Shown here: positions 1-6,490 of the stretch, piece by piece
Numbering within the stretch: position 1 is the stretch's first letter
Layout: each line of letters opens with the position of its first letter
Origin: an uncultured Fibrobacter sp.
GTDB taxonomy: Bacteria > Fibrobacterota > Fibrobacteria > Fibrobacterales > Fibrobacteraceae
Length of the DNA stretch: 6,669 nt
Reading direction: 5' to 3'
NCBI GenBank assembly: GCA_937891805.1
Contig: CALATK010000166.1
Location: 1 to 6,669 of the forward strand
Program-made: the position numbers and the translations under genes
Notes under the pieces: model-generated
Database searches by the model: none
What the model was told of the DNA's origin: nothing
Seen by the model: the letters and a program-made list of their open reading frames with translations, nothing else

Positions 1-1
1 A

Positions 2-2143
2 AGGGCCTATGGGCTTGTATTCGAAGGGGCTCTGTGGTGGCACCTGCTCGTGACGGCTGTTGTCTCCAAGGAGCGCAAGGACCTCGATTTCTTCCCGCTC
101 ACCGTCGAATACCGCGAAAAGGCCTACGCTGCCGGCCGCCTGCCGGGTGGCTACAACAAGCGTGAAGCCGGTCGCCCCTCCGACGAGGAGACACTCTCTG
201 CCCGTATCATCGACCGCCCGATTCGCCCCATGTTCCCCGAGAACTTCACCCGCGAAGTCCAGGTGATCGTGCAGGTTCTTTCTGCTGACCGCAAGTTTGC
301 ACCGGATGTGCTCGGCGTGTCTGCAGCATCCCTTTCTATCGGTCTTTCTGAACTGCCCTTCGAACAGCAGGTTGCCGCCGTGCGCGTGGCCGTGGTCGAT
401 GGTCAGAACATCGTGATGCCCACCTACGAACAGATGGCCTGCGCCGATCTGGACCTGGTGGTCGCCGGTACCGAAGATTCCGTCTGCATGGTGGAAGGCG
501 GTGCCTACGAAGTGTCCGAAGACACGATGATCAACGCAATTCTCGCCGGTCACGAAGCTATCAAGCTCATGTGCAAGGCCCAACAGGAACTGGTGGACCG
601 CTGCGCTAAGCCCAAGATGGAACTGAAGCCGCAGCACGTTGGCGAAGCCCACGAAAAGCTTCTCGCCACGGTGAAGGAAGTGGTGTGGGACGAACTGAAT
701 AAGGACGTCCACTCCAACATGGTGAAGACCGACTTCTATCCGGCTATGGCAGACCTCTGCGCGAAGATGCTGGAAGACGAACGCATTCTCGCCATCATCG
801 GCAAGGACGAGGAACAGGATCCTGCTCTCGTTGCCGACGCGAAGGCAATCTTCAGCGACTACGAACGCACTGCCATGCGCGAAATGATCCTGAACGAAGA
901 CGTGCGTCTCGACGGCCGTACGACGACCGAAGTCCGACCCATCGAAATCGAACTGGGCGTTCTCCCCAGCGCTCACGGTTCTGCGATCTTCCAGCGTGGT
1001 GAAACCCAGGGTCTCGTGGTCTGCACGCTGGGCTCCAAGGCCGACGAACAGCGCTACGAAAGCCTGCAGGGCGAAGGCTCCAAGAGCTACATGCTGCATT
1101 ACAACTTCCCGCCGTACTGCGTGGGTGAATGCAAGCGCCTCGGCATGAGCCGCCGCGAAATCGGTCACGGCCACCTCGCCGAACGCTCTCTCGCTGCCGT
1201 TCTTCCGCTGCCGGAAGACTTCCCGTACACCATCCGCGTGGTTTCCGAAATTCAGGAATCCAACGGTTCTTCTTCCATGGCCTCCGTTTGCGGTGGCTGC
1301 TTGAGCCTTATGGACGCTGGCGTTCCTATCAAGGCTCCGGTCGCAGGTGTCGCCATGGGCCTCATCTCCGAAAAGGGTTCTGTGAAGGAAGGCGGCAAGA
1401 TCAAGATCTTGACCGACATCACCGGTACGGAAGACCACCTCGGCGATATGGACTTCAAGGTGACGGGTACTGCCGAAGGTATCACTGCCTTCCAGATGGA
1501 TATCAAAATCCGCGGCATTACGCCGGAACTTATGCGCGAAGCCCTGGAACAGGCACGCCAAGGCCGTCTGCACATCCTCGGCAAGATGGCAGAACTCGGC
1601 CTCGCCGCTCCGCGCCCGCACGTCTCCGAGAAGGCTCCGACCATGATCAAGATGCGCATCCCCACCAACAAGATTCGCGACGTCATCGGTTCCGGTGGCT
1701 CCGTGATCAAGGGCATGCAGTCTCAGACGGGTTGCTCCATCAACATCGACGACGATGGCAACATCGACATTGCCGCTCCCAGTGGCAAGGCCGCTGCTGT
1801 GTGCCGTCGCATGATTGAAGAACTCACTGCCGAACCCGAACCGGGCCGCAAGTACAAGGGCAAGGTCAAGACGATTCAGCCGTTTGGCGCATTCGTCGAA
1901 ATCCTCCCGGGTCGCGACGGCCTCGTGCACATCTCCGAACTTGCCGACCACCGCGTCGATAAGGTCGAAGACGTTGTTCACGTGGGTGACGAAGTCGAAG
2001 TGCTCTGCCTCGGTGTTGACCCGAAGGGCAAGGTGAAGCTTTCCATGAAGGCTTTGCTCCCGACCAAGGCTGCCCCGGCTGAAGCTCCGGCCGCAGAAGC
2101 ACCTGCTGCAGAAGCCGCTCCGGAAGCTCCGGCTGAAGGCTAG
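2..2143 (+). CDS. pnp: Polynucleotide phosphorylase (PNPase), 5'-truncated by window edge
   Basis: PNPase degrades RNA 3'-to-5' by phosphorolysis, releasing nucleoside diphosphates, as a cytoplasmic homotrimer often tied to the degradosome. The frame is open from base 2, so the GTG at 50 is internal and not the start; about 25-30 N-terminal residues lie outside the window. Counting residues from base 50, the order is: first RNase PH domain (DFFPLTVEYREKAYAAGR, then RPIRPMFPENF), helical linker, second RNase PH domain from about 281 (VRLDGR, FPPYCVGE, RREIGHG, SNGSSSMASVCGG), KH domain with the GSGG loop at 547-550, S1 domain about 599-668, and an Ala/Pro/Glu-rich tail about 673-697. The catalytic signature EDHLGDMDFK is intact; D462, D468 and K470 match E. 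coli D486, D492 and K494. Length fits the family (about 710 aa in E. coli) plus the tail. Residues encoded by about 23-43 do not match the family, discussed as a finding. A strong terminator follows. Confidence 0.97.
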   Translation, partial: RAYGLVFEGALWWHLLVTAVVSKERKDLDFFPLTVEYREKAYAAGRLPGGYNKREAGRPSDEETLSARIIDRPIRPMFPENFTREVQVIVQVLSADRKFAPDVLGVSAASLSIGLSELPFEQQVAAVRVAVVDGQNIVMPTYEQMACADLDLVVAGTEDSVCMVEGGAYEVSEDTMINAILAGHEAIKLMCKAQQELVDRCAKPKMELKPQHVGEAHEKLLATVKEVVWDELNKDVHSNMVKTDFYPAMADLCAKMLEDERILAIIGKDEEQDPALVADAKAIFSDYERTAMREMILNEDVRLDGRTTTEVRPIEIELGVLPSAHGSAIFQRGETQGLVVCTLGSKADEQRYESLQGEGSKSYMLHYNFPPYCVGECKRLGMSRREIGHGHLAERSLAAVLPLPEDFPYTIRVVSEIQESNGSSSMASVCGGCLSLMDAGVPIKAPVAGVAMGLISEKGSVKEGGKIKILTDITGTEDHLGDMDFKVTGTAEGITAFQMDIKIRGITPELMREALEQARQGRLHILGKMAELGLAAPRPHVSEKAPTMIKMRIPTNKIRDVIGSGGSVIKGMQSQTGCSINIDDDGNIDIAAPSGKAAAVCRRMIEELTAEPEPGRKYKGKVKTIQPFGAFVEILPGRDGLVHISELADHRVDKVEDVVHVGDEVEVLCLGVDPKGKVKLSMKALLPTKAAPAEAPAAEAPAAEAAPEAPAEG

Positions 2144-2180
2144 TCGAACAGATTAACTCGTTCGTTTTAGATAAATTAAG

Positions 2181-2216
2181 CATCCCGCCCTTTTGAGGAC
2201 GGGATGTTTTTTTTTT
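2181..2216 (+). terminator. Intrinsic terminator of pnp
   Basis: A perfect 7-bp stem, CATCCCG (2181-2187) with CGGGATG (2200-2206), continues after one mismatch with CCT/AGG closing a TTTG loop. It is followed directly by ten T residues (2207-2216). It lies 37 bases after the pnp stop codon. This is a textbook Rho-independent terminator and implies that pnp transcription ends here, so the next gene needs its own promoter. Confidence 0.93.
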
Positions 2217-2229
2217 GCACCGAAGGTGC
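2217..2229. repeat. Mini-hairpin GCACC-GAA-GGTGC
   Basis: A perfect 5-bp inverted repeat around a 3-base loop, directly after the terminator T-run. A hairpin of the same architecture, GCGCC-AAA-GGCGC, sits in the other intergenic spacer at 5772-5784. Function unknown; it may be one unit of a genome-wide intergenic repeat. Confidence 0.5.
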
Positions 2230-2230
2230 C

Positions 2231-2286
2231 CACGCGAAAATACGCAGGCCAGCATTTCTTTCAAGAGCAAGGCGTATTTGAGCGTG
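2231..2286. repeat. Inverted repeat / long stem-loop in the pnp-HD-GYP spacer
   Basis: The arm CACGCGAAAATACGC (2231-2245) pairs with GCGTATTTGAGCGTG (2272-2286). This gives 8 bp (AAATACGC/GCGTATTT), a 2x2 internal loop and 5 bp (CACGC/GCGTG), that is 13 of 15 paired, around a 26-base loop. No T-run follows and no ORF with a ribosome binding site was seen inside. It could be a palindromic intergenic repeat or a structured RNA element. Confidence 0.55.
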
Positions 2287-2291
2287 TAAGG

Positions 2292-2323
2292 TGGGTTTTA
2301 GGGAGGGTTACCCTCCCTACCCA
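2292..2323. repeat. Strong G/C-rich hairpin in the pnp-HD-GYP spacer
   Basis: A perfect 9-bp stem, TAGGGAGGG (2299-2307) with CCCTCCCTA (2311-2319), closes a TTA loop. It is extended by TGGG (2292-2295) pairing with CCCA (2320-2323) across a 3-base TTT bulge. Neither strand has a T-run after it, so it does not look like a normal intrinsic terminator. It is the third consecutive hairpin after the pnp terminator. Confidence 0.6.
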
Positions 2324-2386
2324 TTAAGCCTCGTGACAATTCCGTAACAATAAAAACAGATTGTGCGCGAATAATTCCAAAATAAT

Positions 2387-2416
2387 TTGTTCAAACCGAA
2401 AAATTCAGTATATATT
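2387..2416 (+). promoter_or_regulatory. Candidate promoter for the HD-GYP gene
   Basis: A TTGTTC -35-like box (2387-2392) and a TATATT -10-like box (2411-2416) are 18 bases apart; the overlapping TATATA at 2409-2414 would give 16. The region is the most AT-rich of the spacer, lies downstream of the pnp terminator and upstream of the start at 2454, so a promoter is expected about here. TTGTGC (2361-2366) with TAATTT (2383-2388) is a weaker alternative. The boxes assume a sigma-70-like consensus, which may not hold exactly in this phylum. Confidence 0.35.
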
Positions 2417-2453
2417 TAATGTTGGAAGCTTGAACGGATAGGGGTGTTTGGCA

Positions 2454-4145
2454 ATGCTCGTTGCTTATTTTGCAACTCTCTGCGTTATCGCAGCGATTAA
2501 CATGATACTCCAGTATCGTGTTAATTCCAAGCAGAATGGACACTACTCCCTGCTGTTTTTCTCCGTATTCATTTCGTGCCTGGGCCACCTGATGCTGGCC
2601 CTGTCCTCTGGCCGGAACGAGGCGGTCCTTGCGAACAAGGTGATATACGCGGGGACCATCTTCTTGCCGCTTTTCACCTTCGATGCGAGCCTGTCCGTTT
2701 GCAAGATCCGGATTCCCGCCTTGGCTCACGACCTGTTCATGCTGGTGGTGTTTGTCATTTTCGGCATGTCGTTGACGGTAGGTTTCAACGATTTTTACTA
2801 CAAGTCTATCGAATATATCCAGATTGAGGGTGCCGGTAACTATACCGCCGTGTACGGGACTGGACACGCTATTTTCAACTGCCTCATGGTTGGCTATGTG
2901 GTCTGCAATGTGACCCTGATTGTCTATGCCTTCATGAAAAAGAAGAACGTGTCGTTCAATAGTCTTATCGCCCTTTCGCTGATCGAAATCGTTTCCATTT
3001 TGTCGTTTTTCACGTCACGGTTCTTTGAATATGACACCCTGATTATGCCTGCGGTTTACGTGTTCGCCCAGTTCGCGCTGCTCTACATTTGTTACCGGGT
3101 CAAGCGTTACGACGTGGAACAGTTTATTTCCCAGGTGCTAGAAGGCAGGAATACGGACAGCTTTGTTTTGGTTACTTCGAAATACAATTACCTGGGCTGC
3201 AACGAGGTTGCTTTCGAGACATTCCCGAACCTGAAAAAATGCAGGATCGATTACAGGTTTCCCAATAATTCCAGGTTGAACCGGCTGCTTATTGTCTGGA
3301 TTAAGGAAATGTCGAAGGGCATATTTGTCACTGAGAAAAAGTTCAAGAAGGCGGACAAGTTCTACAAAATCAGGTACACCGAGCATCCTCTTTCTAGGCG
3401 AGAAAAGGTGTTCATGTTCAAGATAGAAGACCAGACCGCCATCCACAACTACATCAATATGCTGGGTGCCGACAATGTGCGCCTGGAGCAGATGCTCAAG
3501 GACAACGATTCCCAGATTCACACCCTTCAGGAACAGATGCTGGTTGGCATGGCCCACATGGTAGAAAACCGTGACAGCAATACGGGAAGCCATATCAAGC
3601 GTTCCAGCAACGTGGTCTCGATTCTTGTGGATTACTTGCGTAACAAGGATAGCCGCAGTCTTCCGGATTTCTTCTACGACACCTTGATTACGGCGGCTCC
3701 CATGCACGATATCGGCAAGATTGCCGTGGATGACCGTATCTTGCGGAAGCCCGGCCGTTTTACTCCGGAGGAGTACGAAGAGATGAAGAGCCACTCCGAG
3801 AAGGGCGCCATGATTGTCGAAAACCTGCTGACTTCGGTGGAGACTCCCGAATTCGTGAAGATCGTGTGCAACGTGACCCGCTACCACCATGAACGTTACG
3901 ATGGGGGCGGCTATCCGAACAAGCTGAAAGGGGAGGATATTCCTTACGAGGCCCGCATTATGGCGGTGGCCGACGTGTACGACGCCCTGGTGAGCCAGCG
4001 TTGCTACAAGGAGGCCATGTCCTTCGACAAGGCCTATTCCATTGTCGTGGAAGGAATGGGCTCCCAGTTCGACCCCTCCCTCAAGGAGTGCTTCGTGGCC
4101 TGCCGTGCCAAGCTGGAGGCCTACTACCGCGGGCTGAAGGAATAA
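2454..4145 (+). CDS. Membrane HD-GYP phosphodiesterase (7TM-PAS-like-HD-GYP)
   Basis: Predicted cyclic di-GMP phosphodiesterase of 563 aa in the cytoplasmic membrane. The ATG at 2454 is preferred: AGGGG (2440-2444) lies 9 bases upstream, whereas the in-frame TTG at 2448 would leave only 3. Residues 1-215 hold about seven hydrophobic helices (around 1-20, 31-50, 63-82, 90-110, 139-161, 168-187, 196-215), like the 7TM sensor half found on histidine kinases. Residues about 220-335 look PAS-like, though weakly, followed by a short coiled coil (about 338-365). The HD-GYP domain spans about 362-555 with metal-site residues present: E371, H380 (TGSH), H418-D419 (MHDIGK), H447 (SHSEKG), H478-H479 and D507. 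The GYP loop is HHERYDGGGYP (478-488). An active c-di-GMP hydrolase is therefore expected; the sensed signal is unknown. There is no response-regulator receiver domain, so input is probably direct through the membrane half. nadE follows after 34 bases without a terminator. Confidence 0.9.
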   Translation: MLVAYFATLCVIAAINMILQYRVNSKQNGHYSLLFFSVFISCLGHLMLALSSGRNEAVLANKVIYAGTIFLPLFTFDASLSVCKIRIPALAHDLFMLVVFVIFGMSLTVGFNDFYYKSIEYIQIEGAGNYTAVYGTGHAIFNCLMVGYVVCNVTLIVYAFMKKKNVSFNSLIALSLIEIVSILSFFTSRFFEYDTLIMPAVYVFAQFALLYICYRVKRYDVEQFISQVLEGRNTDSFVLVTSKYNYLGCNEVAFETFPNLKKCRIDYRFPNNSRLNRLLIVWIKEMSKGIFVTEKKFKKADKFYKIRYTEHPLSRREKVFMFKIEDQTAIHNYINMLGADNVRLEQMLKDNDSQIHTLQEQMLVGMAHMVENRDSNTGSHIKRSSNVVSILVDYLRNKDSRSLPDFFYDTLITAAPMHDIGKIAVDDRILRKPGRFTPEEYEEMKSHSEKGAMIVENLLTSVETPEFVKIVCNVTRYHHERYDGGGYPNKLKGEDIPYEARIMAVADVYDALVSQRCYKEAMSFDKAYSIVVEGMGSQFDPSLKECFVACRAKLEAYYRGLKE

Positions 4146-4179
4146 AAACCTATATTTTCTGCAAAAAATCGGAGCTTAT

Positions 4180-5724
4180 ATGAAAGTCTTTATGGCTCAG
4201 CTTTTTGTGCAGGCTGGAAAACCCGAAGAAAATTTTGAGACGATAAGGGTCGCCGTGGAAAGAGGCAAGGCGGTCGGTGCCGACCTGGTGCTTTTGCCCC
4301 AGAACGCTATCGAAGGTTCAACCATGTTGGGCTCCCTGGGGGACGAGGTCGAGTTTCTCCAAAAATGTGGGGGCTTCAGGGACAAGGTGGCGGAACTTTC
4401 CCAGGGAATTGATATCCTGCTGGGCGGGAGCGACATGCTTTCCGACGGTGGGGTGTTTTTTAGCAAAGGGAAACCTGCAAAATGGGGCTACGATTTCGAG
4501 GTTCTTTCTGGACTTTCCACATTTACGGAAGGCAAGAACCTGGTTGTCCGCAACGCCTGTGCGGGCCATGCCCAAAAATTGCAGTGGCCGATTTTCTACC
4601 TGGATTTGGTAGGTACCGAAAACAGCGGCAAGAACATTTACGCCATGGACGGCGGCAGCGGCATTTGGGACAAAAACGGAAACCAGGTGTTTGCCATGCC
4701 CCGGTTTGAATCGTCGGAATGCCTGGTAGAGGTGGGTGAGGACGGTTCTGTTTCTGGATTCCCACAGAATACCGTTGTGGAGCCTGACCGCATTGCCCTT
4801 ATCCACGATGCCTTGGTTTTCATGATTCGGGAGAACCTGAAAAAGTTCCATATTCCCCGCATGGTCGTCGGGGCTAGTGGCGGTATCGACAGCGCTGTGT
4901 CGGCGGCACTCTATGCGGAGGCTATCGGTGCAAAGAACGTTTACCTGATCAACATGCCCACCCGTTTCAATTCGGCCACTACCCGGAATGCGGCGGCTGA
5001 CTTGGCGAAGAATCTGGGCAGCCCCTACATGGTGGCGCCTATTTCTGCCATCGTAGAGTCCGTTTGCAACAGCTTGGGACAGTGCAAGTTCGAAGGGGAC
5101 GATACACCCATAAAGGTAGAAGGCATCAACCCCGAGAACCTGCAGGCCAGAACCCGTTCGGCGTCGGTGCTGTTGACGGTGGCCTCCGTGCTTGGAGCGG
5201 GCATTACCTGCAACGGCAACAAGAGCGAAGCTACCGCCGGTTACTGCACCCTGTACGGGGACAGTTGCGGAGTCATGTGTGCCCTGGGCGACCTGTGGAA
5301 AACGGACGTGTATGCCCTGGCCCGCTACATCAACCGCGACAAGGAAATTATCCCCCAGGCCTCTATAGACGTTCCTGCCAGCGCTGAACTCAGCGACGCC
5401 ATGAACGTGGACGAGGGAAAGGGCGACCCCATCAAGTACCCGTATCACGACAAGCTTTTTGCCGAATGGGTGGAATGGGGGAGCAGTCTGGAGAGCACGG
5501 AAGCCCGCCTGGCGGCAGGCTTTGAAAGCTACTGCAAGGATTTGGGCGTGGACCTGGAGTATTTCAAGTCCCTGTTCAAGACTCCCGAAGAGGCTCTGCA
5601 AGACATGCGGGCCTGGCACAAGCGTTTCCGCGGGATTGCCTTGGCCAAGCGCATCCAGTTCCCGCCAATACTTTCTGTTTCGGGTCACGCCTTCGGCGCG
5701 GAATACCCGGAATCGCAGGTGTAG
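4180..5724 (+). CDS. nadE: NAD+ synthase with degenerate glutaminase domain, probably ammonia-dependent
   Basis: Catalyses the last step of NAD synthesis: ATP-dependent amidation of deamido-NAD+ (NaAD) in the cytoplasm. The start ATG at 4180 has GGAG (4171-4174) 5 bases upstream. Residues 1-200 are a shortened nitrilase-fold glutaminase-like domain (MAQLFVQAGKPEENF, GADLVLLP, then WPIFYLDLVG and MDGGSGIWDKNG). Residues about 203-514 are the synthetase domain: P-loop SGGIDS at 233-238, QARTRSASVLL at 322-332, GNKSE at 346-350, LGDLWKTDVYALARY at 369-383, SAEL at 401-404, and a C-terminal end (RIQFPPILSVS) typical of two-domain enzymes. At 514 aa it is shorter than the usual glutamine-dependent form (about 540-680 aa). 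The catalytic Glu position is Q41 (LLPQN instead of the usual FPEL), and the GLLICEDLW-type Cys segment is absent between G118 and N125. Free ammonia is inferred as nitrogen donor. Probably co-transcribed with the HD-GYP gene and convergent with slyD. Confidence 0.93.
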   Translation: MKVFMAQLFVQAGKPEENFETIRVAVERGKAVGADLVLLPQNAIEGSTMLGSLGDEVEFLQKCGGFRDKVAELSQGIDILLGGSDMLSDGGVFFSKGKPAKWGYDFEVLSGLSTFTEGKNLVVRNACAGHAQKLQWPIFYLDLVGTENSGKNIYAMDGGSGIWDKNGNQVFAMPRFESSECLVEVGEDGSVSGFPQNTVVEPDRIALIHDALVFMIRENLKKFHIPRMVVGASGGIDSAVSAALYAEAIGAKNVYLINMPTRFNSATTRNAAADLAKNLGSPYMVAPISAIVESVCNSLGQCKFEGDDTPIKVEGINPENLQARTRSASVLLTVASVLGAGITCNGNKSEATAGYCTLYGDSCGVMCALGDLWKTDVYALARYINRDKEIIPQASIDVPASAELSDAMNVDEGKGDPIKYPYHDKLFAEWVEWGSSLESTEARLAAGFESYCKDLGVDLEYFKSLFKTPEEALQDMRAWHKRFRGIALAKRIQFPPILSVSGHAFGAEYPESQV

Positions 5725-5735
5725 ATTGTGTAGTA

Positions 5736-5840
5736 TTGAGTTCTCAGTTATGAGTTTTCAGTTCTGATTTGGCGCCAAAGGCGCGATTATATGAACTCAA
5801 GACTCAAAGACGCGAAACGTCGACTCAAAACTCGTAACTC
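5736..5840. repeat. Imperfect inverted-repeat block between nadE and slyD
   Basis: The left arm (5745-5762) is CAGTTATGAGTTTTCAGT. It pairs 15 of 18 with ACTCAAAACTCGTAACTC (5823-5840) and overlaps a second pairing, 13 of 16, between 5749-5764 and GAACTCAAGACTCAAA (5794-5809). The motif ACTCAA occurs three times in the right half (5796, 5802, 5823). Two small hairpins lie inside: GCGCC-AAA-GGCGC (5772-5784), whose start overlaps the 12-bp palindrome TTTGGCGCCAAA (5768-5779), and GACG-CGAAA-CGTC (5809-5821). The block ends exactly at the slyD stop codon. It lies between convergent genes and may stop transcription from both sides, but it lacks T-runs. A dispersed intergenic repeat is the other reading. 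Confidence 0.65.
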
Positions 5841-6443
5841 TTATTTGCTATGGTGCTTGTCGTGGTTGGGGCAGCCGCAGCCGCCCTTGCCGTCGCAGTT
5901 TTCCTTGTGACCTTCGCCGCCGCATTCGCACTCGTGGCCTTCTTCGCCGCACTTGCAGTCCCCTTCGCCCTTGCCGCCACAGCAGCAGTGGCCCTTGGGG
6001 TTCAGTTCCTCTTCGGTGGCCTCGCGTACAGAAACAACTTCGATGGCGAAGTTTAAGTTCTTGCCCGCCAGTTCGTGGTTGGCGTCGATTACCGCCTTGT
6101 CTGCTGAAACGGACTTGACCCGAATAGGCATGGGGCCCATGGGCGTCTGGGCGTAGAACATCATGCCGGGTTCTACCTTTTCTACTCCCTGGAACACGTT
6201 CAGCGGGACCTCTTGGGCGAGGGTTTCGTCGTATTCGCCGTAGCCTTCGGCGGGGATGACCTTCACGTCGAACTTGTCGCCAACGTCGTGGCCTACCATG
6301 GCCTTTTCAAGACCGACCACGATCATGTGGGCGCCCTGGATGTACTGGAGCGGTTCGCGACCTTCGGAAGAGTCAATGACTGCTCCTTCGTCGGAGGTGA
6401 GGGTGTAGTGCATCTGGACCACGGTCTTGTCGGCGATTTTCAT
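5841..6443 (-). CDS. slyD: SlyD-type FKBP peptidyl-prolyl cis-trans isomerase with metal-binding tail
   Basis: Cytoplasmic folding helper that isomerises Xaa-Pro bonds and, in E. coli, delivers nickel for hydrogenase maturation. The 200-residue protein aligns with E. coli SlyD nearly end to end: FKBP core with GLEKAMVGHDVGDKFDV, the insert-in-flap domain (AEGYGEYDE, VPLNVFQGV, PGMMFYAQTPMGPMPI), NHELAGKNLNFAIEVVSVRE returning to the core, and EATEEEL before the tail. Residues 152-200 form a Cys/His-rich tail with 10 Cys and 6 His, including CCC and three CxC motifs (CKC, CEC, CGC). The start ATG has AAGGA (complement of 6450-6454) 6 bases upstream. It is convergent with nadE and lies 47 bases downstream of another minus-strand gene, so it may be the last gene of an operon. 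A TATATT at 6485-6480 could be a -10 box but has no good -35 partner. Nickel use by this organism is inferred from the family, not shown here. Confidence 0.96.
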   Translation of the reverse strand: MKIADKTVVQMHYTLTSDEGAVIDSSEGREPLQYIQGAHMIVVGLEKAMVGHDVGDKFDVKVIPAEGYGEYDETLAQEVPLNVFQGVEKVEPGMMFYAQTPMGPMPIRVKSVSADKAVIDANHELAGKNLNFAIEVVSVREATEEELNPKGHCCCGGKGEGDCKCGEEGHECECGGEGHKENCDGKGGCGCPNHDKHHSK

Positions 6444-6490
6444 GTTTTATCCTTGTGTGATGGGGTAAAAAGTAGGCGAAATATAGAAAA

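Noticed and set aside
1129..1818. Plus-strand open frame (229 codons) inside pnp
   Set aside because: Arg/His-rich out-of-frame translation of a well-conserved PNPase region; shadow frame.
2292..2323. Strong hairpin considered as an intrinsic terminator on either strand
   Set aside because: No U-tract follows on either strand, and pnp already has a complete terminator at 2181-2216; kept only as a structural repeat.
2217..2453. c-di-GMP (GEMM-type) or other known riboswitch upstream of the HD-GYP gene
   Set aside because: None of the known conserved core motifs was recognised; the hairpins lie upstream of the likely promoter and so would not be in the HD-GYP leader.
3138..3890. Minus-strand open frame (250 codons) antisense to the HD-GYP domain
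   Set aside because: It overlaps the conserved HD-GYP motifs on the plus strand and has no recognisable domain or ribosome binding site; shadow frame.
4318..5688. Long minus-strand open frame (456 codons) antisense to nadE
   Set aside because: It lies wholly inside nadE, whose motifs are clear; the translation is rich in Arg, His, Gln and Val with no family resemblance, as expected for a shadow of GC-biased codons.
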